A DNA stretch of 64,000 bases, from assembly GCF_020099395.1 (NCBI RefSeq), contig NZ_CP083590.1, positions 558,001-622,000 on the forward strand, read 5' to 3'. The position numbers were made by a program, and so were the translations under genes. The DNA is from Streptomyces mobaraensis (GTDB lineage: Bacteria; Actinomycetota; Actinomycetes; Streptomycetales; Streptomycetaceae). A model generated the notes under the pieces. That model searched no databases and was not told the DNA's origin. It saw only the letters and a program-made list of their open reading frames with translations. Shown here piece by piece: positions 26,432 through 35,421 of the stretch (positions within the stretch are counted from its first letter, which is position 1; the number at the start of each line of letters is the position of its first letter).

Positions 26432-27363
26432 GCCCGGGCTCCTCGGGTGGTCGTCGTGGTGGTCGCGAACTCGGCGTCGTCGGCGGTGAGCCGGAGGTAG
26501 ACGTCCTCCAGGGAGGCGCGTTCGTCGGCGAGTTCGAGGATCGGGACGCCGGACCGGGCGGCGAGGGCGCCGACATGAGCCGCCTCCGTACCGTCCACCG
26601 TCCACCGGCCGTCGCCGTCCGGTACCGCGAGCAGTCCGCCGTCGGCGAGCGCCGTGCGCAGCCGTTCGCCCTCGGTGGTGCGGACGCGTACCCGGGGCGG
26701 GGTGTGTTCGGCGAGGAAGGCGTCCATCGGGCTGTCGGCGAGCAGCCGGCCCCGGCCGAGGACGATCACGTGGTCGGCGGTGGCGGCGACCTCGCCCATC
26801 AGGTGGCTGGAGACCAGGACGGTCCGGCCCTCGCCGGCCAGCCGGCGGGCCAGGTCGCGCAGCCAGACGATGCCCTCCGGGTCCAGGCCGTTGGTGGGCT
26901 CGTCCAGGATCAGCACCGGCGGATCGCCGAGCAGCGCGGCGGCGATGCCGAGCCGCTGCCGCATGCCGAGCGAGAAGGTGCGGACGCGTCGCCGGGCCAC
27001 CGCCGCGAGGCCGGTCTCCTCCAGGACGGCGGTGACCCGCTCGCGGGGGATGCGGTTGCTGTGGGCGAGGGCCAGCAGGTGGCCGCGGGCGGTACGGGCG
27101 GGGTGGGCGGCGGTCGCGTCCAGCAGGGCGCCGACGTGCCGCAGCGGACGGTCCCGCAGGGCGTACGGCCGGCCGCCGACGGTCGCCGTGCCGGACGTCG
27201 CCCGGTCCAGGCCGAGGACGATGCGCAGGGTGGTGGACTTGCCGGCGCCGTTGGGGCCGAGGAAGCCGGTGACGCGGCCGGGCCGGACGCTCATGGTGAG
27301 CCCGGCGAGGGCCCGGACGGTGCCGTACTCCTTGACGAGGTCCCTGATGTCGATCGAGGTCAT
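26428..27363 (-). CDS. ABC transporter ATP-binding protein
   Basis: The 311-residue ATPase has Walker A GPNGAGKST at 36-44, signature FSLGMRQRL, Walker B VLILDEPTNGLD and the H-loop SSHLMGE. It is the NatA/CcmA-like class used by drug and lantibiotic exporters, with a C-terminal extension of about 80 residues (DUF4162-like). It precedes and overlaps the permease gene. It is divergent from the histidine kinase, with a 108-base shared promoter region. Confidence 0.9.
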   Translation of the reverse strand: MTSIDIRDLVKEYGTVRALAGLTMSVRPGRVTGFLGPNGAGKSTTLRIVLGLDRATSGTATVGGRPYALRDRPLRHVGALLDATAAHPARTARGHLLALAHSNRIPRERVTAVLEETGLAAVARRRVRTFSLGMRQRLGIAAALLGDPPVLILDEPTNGLDPEGIVWLRDLARRLAGEGRTVLVSSHLMGEVAATADHVIVLGRGRLLADSPMDAFLAEHTPPRVRVRTTEGERLRTALADGGLLAVPDGDGRWTVDGTEAAHVGALAARSGVPILELADERASLEDVYLRLTADDAEFATTTTTTRGARA

Positions 27364-27471
27364 GGCTCCACGCTCGCCGACCGGCCGGGGGCGGCGCTTC
27401 CCCCGCCAGGGGAAACGATCTCCCCCGCCCGGGGGAGGCCGCTCCTCCGGTCCGCTGCCAGGATGATCTCC

Positions 27472-28647
27472 ATGCACCCGCTTCACCGGCTGTTCCGCCC
27501 CCTGACCCGCGCCGTCACCTGCACCCGCTGGCTGCACCTCGTGGTGGGCGGCCTGTTCGCGATGGTGTGCATGTTCGTCTACCCCGGGGGCGACGGCGGG
27601 CGGTCCGCGCTGCTGCTCGGGTCCCTCGCGACCGTCCCGCCGCTCGTGGTACTCGGTCTGGTGCCGGCGGTGCGGGTGGCCGAGGGCGTGCAGGCGAGGC
27701 TGATGCTCGTCCCCGGCCCGCGGTTGCCCGGCCGGGACCGGTCGGAGGCCGCGGCCATCGCCACCGCGCCGGCCGCGTGCTGGGCGGACCGGTGGCGGAC
27801 CGTCGGCTGGCTGGTGCTGCGGGTGCAGTTGGGCACCGTGACGCTGGCCGCCTCGGTGTGGCTGCCGACGGCGGCGGTGGACCTGGCCGTCCACCGGGAG
27901 CGGGCGTACGCCCTGCTGGCGCCGGTGCCGCTGGTCGCCCTCGCGGCCCTGGTCGTGGGGGCCGGCAAGCTGACCGCCGCGGCGGCCCGGTGGCTGCTCG
28001 CGCCGTCGGCGGCCGAGCGGATCGCGGCCCTGGAGGAGCGCGCGGAACGGCTGTTGGAGCACAACCGGCTGGCCCGCGAGCTGCACGACTCGATCGGCCA
28101 CGCGCTCACCACGGCGGTGGTGCAGGCGGGCGCGGCCCGGGCGGCGGGGTCGCCGGAGTTCACCGAGCGCGCGCTGGCCGCGATCGAGGAGACGGGACGG
28201 CACGCCCTGGAGGATCTGGAACGGGTGCTGAAGGTGCTGCGCGAGGGCGCCCAGGACCCGGCGGGCCGCCCCACCCTTGCCGACGCGCGGCGGCTGCTGG
28301 ACGCGGCCGACGGCTCCGGCGCGGAGGTCACGGCCGAGCTCACCGGGCCGCTGGAGGCCGTGCCGGGGCCGGTCTCCCGGGAGGGCTACCGCATCGTCCA
28401 GGAGGCACTCACCAACGTGCTGCGGCACGCCGGGCCGGTGCCCGTCACCGTCCGGATCGCCGTCACCGGGGACGCCGTCGAGCTGGACGTCCGCAATCCG
28501 CTGCCCGGCCCGCGGCCGGCCGCCGCCCCGCGCCGGGGCAGCGGGCTGCGCGGCATCCGCGAGCGCGCCGCGCTGCTCGGCGGGCGGGCGGAGACCGGAC
28601 CGTACGAGGACGGCTGGCGGGTCAGCGCCCGGCTGCCGACCGCTTAG
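27472..28647 (+). CDS. sensor histidine kinase (NarL/DesK type)
   Basis: The 391-residue kinase has four hydrophobic segments in its first 180 residues, a dimerisation and phosphoacceptor helix with RELHDSIGHAL (phospho-His205), and a short HATPase domain (EALTNVLRHAG, GSGLRGIRERAALLGG). It belongs to the HisKA_3 class that pairs with LuxR-type regulators, and its partner gene follows after 9 bases. ATG 27472 is chosen with AGGA upstream; ATG 27463 is an alternative. It probably controls the divergent ABC exporter. Confidence 0.87.
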   Translation: MHPLHRLFRPLTRAVTCTRWLHLVVGGLFAMVCMFVYPGGDGGRSALLLGSLATVPPLVVLGLVPAVRVAEGVQARLMLVPGPRLPGRDRSEAAAIATAPAACWADRWRTVGWLVLRVQLGTVTLAASVWLPTAAVDLAVHRERAYALLAPVPLVALAALVVGAGKLTAAAARWLLAPSAAERIAALEERAERLLEHNRLARELHDSIGHALTTAVVQAGAARAAGSPEFTERALAAIEETGRHALEDLERVLKVLREGAQDPAGRPTLADARRLLDAADGSGAEVTAELTGPLEAVPGPVSREGYRIVQEALTNVLRHAGPVPVTVRIAVTGDAVELDVRNPLPGPRPAAAPRRGSGLRGIRERAALLGGRAETGPYEDGWRVSARLPTA

Positions 28648-28656
28648 GCTGCCGCC

Positions 28657-29307
28657 ATGCCGCTCTCCGTCCTCCTGGTCGACGACGAACCCCTGGTCCG
28701 CGCCGGGCTGCGCGCCATCCTCGACGCGCAGCCCGACATCGAGGTGACGGGCGAGGCCGCCGACGGCGCCGCCGTCCTGCCGCTGGTGCGGCAACTGCGC
28801 CCGGACGTGGTGGCGATGGACGTCCGGATGCCGCTGATGGACGGCATCGAGGCCACCCGCGCGGTGCTGGCCGCGTTTCCCGAGCCGCCGAAGATCCTGG
28901 TGGTCACGACGTTCGAGAACGACGAGTACGTGTACGAGGCGCTGCGCGCGGGCGCCGACGGGTTCCTGCTGAAGCGGGCGCACCCGGCCGAGATCGTGCA
29001 CGCGGTCCGGCTGGTCGCCTCGGGTTCCTCCCTCCTGTTCCCCGCCGCCCTGCGGCGGCTGGCCGCCGAGCACGGCAACCCCGGTGCCCGCGCGGCCCTG
29101 GAGCGGGCCGCGCTGACGGGCCGGGAGACGGACGTGCTGCGGCTGATGGCCCGCGGGCTGTCCAACACCGAGATAGCCGAGCACCTGGTACTGGGCACGG
29201 AGACGGTGAAGACCCATGTCAGCGCGGTGCTCGCGAAGTTGGGGGCGCGGGACCGCACGCAGGCCGTGATCGCGGCGTACGAGTCGGGGTTCGTCACCCC
29301 GGGCTGA
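28657..29307 (+). CDS. LuxR/NarL-family response regulator
   Basis: The 216-residue protein has a receiver domain with acidic DD pair (9-10), phospho-Asp55 in VVAMDVRMP and Lys in FLLKRAHP, and a C-terminal LuxR helix-turn-helix (LTGRETDVLRLMARGLSNTEI, then TVKTHVSAVLAKLGARDR). It is paired with the kinase immediately upstream. The likely target is the divergent ABC transporter operon and itself, from gene order. Confidence 0.9.
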   Translation: MPLSVLLVDDEPLVRAGLRAILDAQPDIEVTGEAADGAAVLPLVRQLRPDVVAMDVRMPLMDGIEATRAVLAAFPEPPKILVVTTFENDEYVYEALRAGADGFLLKRAHPAEIVHAVRLVASGSSLLFPAALRRLAAEHGNPGARAALERAALTGRETDVLRLMARGLSNTEIAEHLVLGTETVKTHVSAVLAKLGARDRTQAVIAAYESGFVTPG

Positions 29308-29328
29308 GCGCGGCCGCCCTCGGGCCGG

Positions 29329-29880
29329 TCAGTTCCAGGGGTTGGCCGGCTGGTCGTTGATCGCCGTCCAGAAGCGGGTGCCGGCGGGCACGTCGCCGTC
29401 GGCCCAGAAGCTCCAGCCACCCGAACTCTCCAGGTTGGTCCCGTATCTTCCGTCGTGGAACTCGGCCATGCGCCAGCCGGCCCCGAAGTTGTTGGCGCAG
29501 ACGCCGTCGGCGACGGCACGGCTCGACAGCCGGCTGCCGCGGATCGGGGCGGTGGCCGCGACCGTGCCGCGCGCCCAGCCGGCGTAGAAGCCGGGGGTGA
29601 TGCCCGCGGGGACGGGGCGGCCGTCGACCTTGAGGCAGAGCAGCGGCAGCGCCGTGGTCGTGGCGGTGTCGCCCTGGTAGGGGTTGCTCAGGGGGCCGCC
29701 GCCGACCTGGACGGTGCCGCTGGGCCCGTCGGCGAGCAGGGTCCAGGTCATGGCCTTGCCGTTGGAGTCGGGGGCGGGCGGGGCCGCCGCCGCGGGGGCC
29801 GTGAGCGCACCGGCCGCGGCGAGGGCCGCGGCACCGAGGGCGAGCACCAGTTTTACCGGACGTGCGGTCACCGAGCGCAT
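29329..29880 (-). CDS. secreted protein of unknown function
   Basis: The 183-residue precursor has a Sec signal peptide (basic start, Ala/Leu-rich core, cleavage near APAAAA-AP at about residue 33). The mature domain is rich in Gly, Trp, Thr and Asn, has two cysteines (in LLCLK and VCANN) that could form a disulfide, and ends in an aromatic GWSFWADGD and FWTAIND pattern. Similar small secreted proteins are common in Streptomyces. I do not know a function. Confidence 0.75.
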   Translation of the reverse strand: MRSVTARPVKLVLALGAAALAAAGALTAPAAAAPPAPDSNGKAMTWTLLADGPSGTVQVGGGPLSNPYQGDTATTTALPLLCLKVDGRPVPAGITPGFYAGWARGTVAATAPIRGSRLSSRAVADGVCANNFGAGWRMAEFHDGRYGTNLESSGGWSFWADGDVPAGTRFWTAINDQPANPWN

Positions 29881-29921
29881 GACTTCTCCTCACAGGCGTG
29901 AAACCGACGTGCCACGACGTG

Positions 29922-29941
29922 ACGTGATGCGACGTGATGCG
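29922..29941. repeat. 10-bp direct repeat upstream of secreted-protein gene
   Basis: GACGTGATGC occurs twice in tandem, preceded by a partial GACGTGAC copy, about 40-60 bases upstream of the minus-strand start at 29880. It is in promoter position, with possible regulatory value. Confidence 0.35.
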
Positions 29942-30006
29942 AGACGCATGGCGGTACGGTCGGGAATTCTGCACGTCCTTCACAAAACCCCCAAGGGCAG
30001 AACCGG

Positions 30007-30564
30007 TCACACGTCCCCGGCACCCTCCGGGACCCGCCCGGTGACGAACCGGACCCGCTCGCCCACGGATGCCCGGGGCAGTTCCACGGCCTCGTAGCCG
30101 AGCTCCGCGTAGGCGGCCGTCACCGCCTCGTGGGTGCGCACGGCCTCCTCGTAGGACTGCCGGCGCTCGGTGTCCCGAGCGTAGATCTCCGGCCAGGGCG
30201 GGGCGGTGAACACCCGGCGGTGGTACCGGAACCGCTCGGCGGCGGCCCGTACGTGCGGGGGCACCGGGCGGCCCTCCAGCCGCAGGTAGCCGATGATGTC
30301 GGGAAGGCCGCGGTCGAAGAAGACGGTCCCGGGCCGCTCCGCCGCGGCGTGGTAGGAGCGCAGTTCCCAGCAGAGCATCAGCTCGGCGAACAGCTCGGGG
30401 TCCGTCCAGGGCAGGGCCCGGCCGCCGATGGCCGTCTGGTCCCGGATGACGCCGCGTCCGGCCTCCCACGAGCGGTGGTGGCCGGCCGCCTCCAGGGCGT
30501 CGATCAGGGTGCTCTTGCCCGCGCCGGGTCCCCCGGTCACCACGACGAAACGGTCCTGTCCCAC
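30007..30564 (-). CDS. P-loop AAA-type ATPase/kinase-like protein
   Basis: The 185-residue protein begins with FVVVTGGPGAGKSTLIDAL (Walker A, residues 11-19), then WEAGRGVIRDQ, FFDRGLPDIIGYL (a Walker B-like acidic strand) and a basic helical stretch RRQSYEEAVR. This matches stand-alone AAA_28-like small-molecule or nucleotide-kinase proteins widespread in actinobacteria. The acceptor is unknown. The start is GTG at 30564, with GGAAGG upstream. It is divergent from the flavin-disulfide reductase. Confidence 0.75.
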   Translation of the reverse strand: MGQDRFVVVTGGPGAGKSTLIDALEAAGHHRSWEAGRGVIRDQTAIGGRALPWTDPELFAELMLCWELRSYHAAAERPGTVFFDRGLPDIIGYLRLEGRPVPPHVRAAAERFRYHRRVFTAPPWPEIYARDTERRQSYEEAVRTHEAVTAAYAELGYEAVELPRASVGERVRFVTGRVPEGAGDV

Positions 30565-30699
30565 GTGCCTTCCTCTCCTTCGCCCGGGCGTCCGCCACCC
30601 GACCGTACGCCCGGCGCGCGTCAACCGTGACGGGCGCCCCGGGCGCTGGCAGGGTGGGCGGACGCGTCGAAAACCCACAAGGAAGCGGAGTGCGGTGGC

Positions 30700-32076
30700 A
30701 TGGCCGAAGAAGTGGACGTCGTCGTCATCGGAATGGGCCCGGGCGGCGAGCACGTCGCGGGGCGGCTGGCGGAGGCCGGGCTGCGGGTGGTGGGGGTGGA
30801 GGCGGAGCTCGTCGGCGGCGAGTGCCCGTACTGGGGCTGTGTGCCCAGCAAGATGATGATCCGGGCCGGCGGCCTGCTGGCCGAGGCCCGGCGGATCCCC
30901 GGGATGGCCGGCGCGGCACGGGTGGAGCCGGACTGGTCGCCGGTCGCGGCGCGGATCCGCGACGAGGCCACCGACGACTGGAACGACCAGGTGGCCGCCG
31001 ACCGGTTCCGCGACAAGGGCGGCCGGCTGGCCCGCGGCCGGGGGCGGCTCACCGGCCCCCGCACGGTGACCGTGGACGGTCCGGAGGGCGGCGTCTTCGA
31101 GGCCGCGCGCGGCGTGGTGCTCGCCACCGGAACGAAGCCGCAGATCCCGCCGGTGCCCGGGCTGGACGCCGTCCCGTACTGGACGAACCGGGACGCCATC
31201 GCCGCGACCGAGCCCCCGGGGTCGCTACTGGTGCTGGGCGGCGGCTCGATCGGCGTCGAACTCGCCCAGGTCTACGCCCGGTTCGGGACCCGCGTCACCG
31301 TGGTGGAGGCGATGGACACCCTCGTCCCGTCGGAGGAGCCGGAGGCCGCCGCCCTCCTCGCCGAGGTGCTGGCGGCCGAGGGGCTGACCGTCCGGACGGA
31401 CGCCCGGGCGACGGCGGCCCGCCACGACGGCGGTGTGTTCACCCTCGTCCTGGAAGGCGGTGAGGAACTGACGGCCGACCGGCTGCTGGTGGCGACCGGC
31501 CGCCGGGCGGACCTGCGGGACCTCGGCCTGGAGAACGTCGGCCTCGACCCGGGGGCGAAGTCGGTGCGCACGGACGCCCGGATGCGGGCCGCGGACGGGC
31601 TCTGGGCGGCGGGGGACGTGACGGGCCACGGCGCGTTCACGCACGTGGCCATGTACGAGGCGGAGATCGTCGCCCGTGAGGTGCTGGGCGAGCCCGGGCC
31701 CGGCGCCGACTACCGGGCGCTGCCGCGCGTCACCTTCACCGACCCGGAGATCGGCGCCGTCGGCCTGACGGAGCGTCAGGCACGCGACCGCGGCCTCCGG
31801 GTGCGCACCGGCCTGGCACGGGTGCCGTCCTCGGCCCGCGGCTGGATCCACAAGGCCGGCAACCAGGGCCTGATCAAGCTGGTCGAGGACGCGGACCGCG
31901 GGATCCTCGTCGGAGCGACGACGGCCGGCCCGGCGGGCGGCGAGATGCTGTACGGGGTGGCCGTGGCGGTCCAGGCGGAGGTGCCGGTGGAGACGCTGCG
32001 GCACATGATCTACGCGTATCCGACCTTTCACCGGGGGGTGGAGGACGCGCTGCGGGATCTCGTCTCGGGAGGGTAG
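30700..32076 (+). CDS. pyridine nucleotide-disulfide oxidoreductase
   Basis: The 458-residue enzyme has the FAD fold GMGPGGEHVAGRLAEAG, redox disulfide GGECPYWGCVPSK (Cys42, Cys47), an NAD(P) fold (LVLGGGSIGVELAQVYARFG), the second FAD motif GLWAAGDVTGHGAFTHVA, and a C-terminal dimerisation domain. The acid-base pair of lipoamide dehydrogenases (HxxxxE) appears as YPTFHRGVED. It is a mercuric reductase/lipoamide dehydrogenase-like protein. No partner complex genes are nearby, so the substrate is unknown. Confidence 0.87.
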   Translation: MAEEVDVVVIGMGPGGEHVAGRLAEAGLRVVGVEAELVGGECPYWGCVPSKMMIRAGGLLAEARRIPGMAGAARVEPDWSPVAARIRDEATDDWNDQVAADRFRDKGGRLARGRGRLTGPRTVTVDGPEGGVFEAARGVVLATGTKPQIPPVPGLDAVPYWTNRDAIAATEPPGSLLVLGGGSIGVELAQVYARFGTRVTVVEAMDTLVPSEEPEAAALLAEVLAAEGLTVRTDARATAARHDGGVFTLVLEGGEELTADRLLVATGRRADLRDLGLENVGLDPGAKSVRTDARMRAADGLWAAGDVTGHGAFTHVAMYEAEIVAREVLGEPGPGADYRALPRVTFTDPEIGAVGLTERQARDRGLRVRTGLARVPSSARGWIHKAGNQGLIKLVEDADRGILVGATTAGPAGGEMLYGVAVAVQAEVPVETLRHMIYAYPTFHRGVEDALRDLVSGG

Positions 32077-32905
32077 CGGGCGGGGGGCGCGGGGAGGCGG
32101 CCGGCTGGGGAGCCGGGGAGGCGATCGGCTGGGACGCCGGGGAGACGGCCGGCCCGGCGGGCGCCGGGGAGGCAATTGACTGGGGCGCCGGCGAGGCGGC
32201 CGACTGGGGCGCCGGGGAGGCGGCCGGCTGGGGAGCCGGGGAGGCGGCCGGCTGGGACGGCGGGGAGGCGATCGGCCGGGGCGCCGGGGAGGCGACCGGC
32301 TGGGACGGCGGGGAGGCGATCGGCCGGGGCGCCGGGGAGGCGACCGGCTGGGACGGCGGGGAGGCGATCGGCCGGGGCGCTGGCGAGGCGACCGGCTGGG
32401 ACGGCGGGGAGGCGATCGGCCGGGGCGCTGGCGAGGCGACCGGCTGGGACGGCGGGGAGGCGATCGGCCGGGGCGCTGGCGAGGCGACCGGCTGGGACGG
32501 CGGGGAGGCGATCGGCCGGGGCGCTGGCGAGGCGACCGGCTGGGACGGCGGGGAGGCGATCGGCCGGGGCGCTGGCGAGGCGACCGGCTGGGACGGCGGG
32601 GAGGCGATCGGCCGGGGCGCTGGCGAGGCGACCGGCTGGGACGGCGGGGAGGCGATCGGCCGGGGCGCTGGCGAGGCGACCGGCTGGCGCGCTGGCAAGG
32701 CGGCCGGCCGGGGCGCCAAGGGGGCGGCCCGCGCCCCCCGCCGTCGCGGCATTTCGCGTTCGTTGCCGCCGCCGGGGCCCGCGCCGACCGCGAAGACAGC
32801 GGCTTCGGCGTCTTCCGGGTGCCGGGCGGCGTACGCGGCGGACGCCGGCTCCGGGTCGCGGACGACCGGTTCGGTCCCGGGTGGGACATACAAACCGGGG
32901 CTCAC
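31874..32905 (-). CDS. possible proline-rich repeat protein
   Basis: On the minus strand one frame through the minisatellite has near-saturated G/C third positions and encodes tandem copies of the 16-residue unit QPVASPAPRPIASPPS. Its N-terminal part from a GTG at 32905 looks like ordinary protein (GLYVPPGTEPVVRDPEP, AAYAARHPEDAEAAVFAVG). The frame does not stop until 31874, well inside the antisense of the reductase gene, and no Shine-Dalgarno box precedes the GTG. The gene may therefore be real but decayed at its end, or only open repeat DNA. A proline-rich disordered or cell-surface protein would be the guess if real. Confidence 0.4.
   Translation of the reverse strand: MSPGLYVPPGTEPVVRDPEPASAAYAARHPEDAEAAVFAVGAGPGGGNEREMPRRRGARAAPLAPRPAALPARQPVASPAPRPIASPPSQPVASPAPRPIASPPSQPVASPAPRPIASPPSQPVASPAPRPIASPPSQPVASPAPRPIASPPSQPVASPAPRPIASPPSQPVASPAPRPIASPPSQPVASPAPRPIASPPSQPVASPAPRPIASPPSQPAASPAPQPAASPAPQSAASPAPQSIASPAPAGPAVSPASQPIASPAPQPAASPRPPPATLPRRDPAARPPPPGERSDTRRSCAAASPPAPPPGPPRPPRTASRRPPGRPSSLRRGSRGPRPRPA
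32248..32688. repeat. 48-bp minisatellite, nine copies
   Basis: Nine consecutive copies of a 48-bp unit containing GGGACGGCGGGGAGGCGATC. The first two or three carry GCGCCGGGG and the later ones GCGCTGGCG at the same place. More degenerate relatives extend to about 32080 on one side and 32720 on the other. The later copies are nearly identical, which suggests recent expansion. The unit is divisible by three. Confidence 0.9.
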
Positions 32906-33010
32906 AGGCCGGGGCGGCGGCCGGGCGGGGTCTCGGCGCAAGGGCCGCCGGAAGGCCGCCCGGGAGGTCGGCCCAGGCGAGTGGCCCGGGCGCCTCGCGG
33001 CGAGCGGCCC

Positions 33011-33055
33011 TCCAGGCGCGGCGAGCGATCCTCCAGGCGCGGCGAGCGATCCTCT
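33011..33055. repeat. 21-bp tandem repeat
   Basis: CCTCCAGGCGCGGCGAGCGAT-type units occur two to three times just downstream of the flavin reductase-like gene stop. Their direction and function are unclear. Confidence 0.6.
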
Positions 33056-33063
33056 AGAGCGCG

Positions 33064-33681
33064 TCAGTTCGCGCCGTCGGCCTTCCAGTCCGCGTACGCG
33101 ACGCGCGGGATGGAGCGGACCCCGCCGACCGTCCCCCACTCGTCCCTCCCGAGCCGGCTGAGCGGGCGCATGCGCGTGATCTCCGGGTGGTCGCCGTCCA
33201 GGACGGACTCGGCGACGACGGCGTGCACCACCCGGCCGAGGACGATCGTGGAGTCGCCGAGGCGGAGCGTGCCGTGCAGCCGGCATTCGAGGGCGACGGG
33301 CGAGTCCGCGACCCGGGGCGCCTTCACCATGAGCGAGGGCTCCTTGGCGAGGCCGACGGCGTCGAACTCGTCGACGCCCGGCGGGAAGTCGGCTCCGGTC
33401 TCGTTGATCTGCCGTTCGAGCCCCTCGGGGGCGAGGCTGACGACGAACTCGCCGGTCGCCTCGACGTTGCGCAGGGTGTCCTTACGGCCGACCGAGGTGA
33501 ACTGCACGATCGGCGGTTCCACGCAGGCGATGGTGAAGAACGAGTGGGGGGCGAGGTTGGCCGTCGTCCCGTCCTCGGAGACCGTGGACACCCAGGCGAT
33601 CGGCCGGGGCACGACCACCGAGGTGAGGAGCCGGTAGACGGCGGTCCGGCCGGCGGCTTCGATGTCGATGTCAACGCGCAT
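33064..33681 (-). CDS. flavin reductase-like FMN-binding protein
   Basis: The 205-residue protein is a flavin reductase-like split-barrel domain (VYRLLTSVVVPRPIAWVSTV, NLAPHSFFTIACVEPPIVQF, RKDTLRNVEATGEFVVSL). Such proteins bind FMN and reduce flavins or act as small oxidoreductases, and some supply reduced flavin to monooxygenases. The ATG at 33681 begins the conserved part (MRVDIDIEAAGRTAVYRLL). No oxygenase partner lies adjacent. Confidence 0.85.
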   Translation of the reverse strand: MRVDIDIEAAGRTAVYRLLTSVVVPRPIAWVSTVSEDGTTANLAPHSFFTIACVEPPIVQFTSVGRKDTLRNVEATGEFVVSLAPEGLERQINETGADFPPGVDEFDAVGLAKEPSLMVKAPRVADSPVALECRLHGTLRLGDSTIVLGRVVHAVVAESVLDGDHPEITRMRPLSRLGRDEWGTVGGVRSIPRVAYADWKADGAN

Positions 33682-33834
33682 GCCCGCCAGTATCCACGCC
33701 ACAGGGCCCGGCCGCCGACCTGGGACGGCCCCCGGGGCGGGGCCCGTCATCGCAGGTGGGAGCGGCCGCCGGGGCCCGACGGAGCGACCACGTCCGTAAC
33801 GTGCCGCGGGCGTCCTTTACCCGGAGGACACGAG

Positions 33835-35235
33835 GTGTTCGTGATCGGGCAACACCGCTTCGTCAGGGTGGACACCATGACCGACACCGACGCGACCTCC
33901 ACGGACGCCCCCGGCCGCGCGCACCACTGGCGGCGTGACCTGGCGGAAGTCGCCGCCCTGTTCACCGCCGTGGCCGCCGCCGACTGTGTGGCCGACACCG
34001 TGGCGCACGGTCCCGACGGGCCGGCCCTGCTGGCCGGGTCGGCCGCCGCGCTGCTGGCCACGGCCGGGTTCCACACCTGGTGGCACCGGCGGCGCCGGGC
34101 GCGGTCCGAGGCTCCCGCCCCCAGCCTCCCCGAGGAGACCGTCGGCAGCACGCTGTGGCGGATGCGCACCACCGTCCGCGACGCCCCGGGTAGTCTGGCG
34201 GCCCTCTGCCTGGCCCTGGCCGGCCGGGGCGTCGACATCCTCGCCCTCCAGACGCACCCGCTGGCCGAGGGGACGGTCGACGAGTTGCTGCTGCGCGCGC
34301 CGGGCGGGCTCACGGCCGACGCGCTGGCCCTGGCCGCCGAGGCGGGCGGCGGCCGGGAGACCTGGCTGGAACGGGCCGACGCCCACGACCTGGTGGACGC
34401 CCCCACCCGGGTGCTGGACCTCGCCACCCGCACCGCCCTCGACTCCGCCGAACTGCCGCTCGCACTGCGCCGGCTGCTCGGCCGGTGCGCGATCCGCTCG
34501 ACACCAACGGACGCGGCGGGGGCCCCGGCCGAGGGTGAGTGGCGGGACACCGTCCTGCGGCTGCGCGACCCCTCCGGCGGCACGATCACCATCGAGCGGC
34601 CCCATCTCCCGTTCACCCCGGCGGAGTTCGCCCGCGCCCGGGCGCTCGTCGAGCTGGACGCGCGGCTGGGCCCGCGGTTCCCGCGCCGCGACGACGTGCT
34701 GACGCTGCCCGCCGGCGACGAGGTGACGGTCCGCAGGGCGGACACCGGCGACCTGGCGGCGGCCAAGGCGATGCACGAGCGCTGCTCCCCCGCGACGCTC
34801 GCCCTGCGCTACCACGGTCCGGTCCGGGACGTCGCCGCCGCCGACCGCTACCTCGGCCACCTGCTCGGCCCGCGGTTCGGCCGGACGCTCGCCGCGTACG
34901 AGCCGTCCGGCCGGCTGGTCGCCCTCGGCCATCTGCTGTGGGACGGCGAGGAGACCGAGGTGGCGCTGCTCGTCGAGGACGCGTGGCAGCGGCGCGGCGT
35001 CGGCGCCGAACTGCTGCGCCGGCTGGTGGTGATGGCGGCCGAGGCGGGCTGCGAGAGCGTCTACGCGGTCACCCGGGCGTCCAACACCGGGATGGTGGCG
35101 GCGATGCGCGGGCTGGGCCTGCCGCTGGACTACCAGGTCGAGGAGGGCACGCTGGTGATCACCGCCCGCGTCACGCCGGCCGCCGTCCCGCGCCTGGCCG
35201 GCCGGACGGCCGTGCGACCCGCCGGATCGCCGTGA
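33835..35235 (+). CDS. ACT-domain and GNAT acetyltransferase fusion protein
   Basis: The 466-residue protein starts at GTG 33835, seven bases after GGAGG; an ATG at 33877 is a weaker alternative. A hydrophobic region of about 55 residues follows (possible membrane helices; EVAALFTAVAAADCVADTV and ALLAGSAAALLATAGFHTW). Next comes an ACT-like domain (TVRDAPGSLAALCLALAGRG), a linker, and a C-terminal GNAT fold (VRRADTGDLAAAKAMHERC, VALLVEDAWQRRGVGAELL with the acetyl-CoA loop RRGVGA). This suggests a ligand-controlled acyltransferase. The acceptor is unknown. Confidence 0.78.
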   Translation: MFVIGQHRFVRVDTMTDTDATSTDAPGRAHHWRRDLAEVAALFTAVAAADCVADTVAHGPDGPALLAGSAAALLATAGFHTWWHRRRRARSEAPAPSLPEETVGSTLWRMRTTVRDAPGSLAALCLALAGRGVDILALQTHPLAEGTVDELLLRAPGGLTADALALAAEAGGGRETWLERADAHDLVDAPTRVLDLATRTALDSAELPLALRRLLGRCAIRSTPTDAAGAPAEGEWRDTVLRLRDPSGGTITIERPHLPFTPAEFARARALVELDARLGPRFPRRDDVLTLPAGDEVTVRRADTGDLAAAKAMHERCSPATLALRYHGPVRDVAAADRYLGHLLGPRFGRTLAAYEPSGRLVALGHLLWDGEETEVALLVEDAWQRRGVGAELLRRLVVMAAEAGCESVYAVTRASNTGMVAAMRGLGLPLDYQVEEGTLVITARVTPAAVPRLAGRTAVRPAGSP

Positions 35236-35421
35236 AGGCCCCGGACGGTGGTGGACCCGCCGGACGGCCACGCATCCCGGCCGGCGGCCGTGAACCCCGG
35301 ACGGCTGCCGCGGATCCGGGCTGCCGGCCGTGACCCACCGCGGATCCGGGCACCCGCCGCGGATCCCGGTCCCGGCGAATCCCGCGTGACGCGGCGGCCC
35401 CGGCCGTACGAGGATGGGCGC

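Noticed and set aside
32248..32688. CRISPR array
   Set aside because: Units are contiguous 48-bp repeats with no unique spacers and no cas genes nearby.
32176..33057. Plus-strand Gly/Arg repeat protein across the minisatellite
   Set aside because: Third-position composition fits coding only in a minus-strand frame; this one has no start signal or non-repeat domain.
33187..33834. Long open frame extending upstream of the ACT/GNAT gene
   Set aside because: It runs antisense through the flavin reductase-like gene, and the GGAGG box and conserved sequence place the start at 33835.
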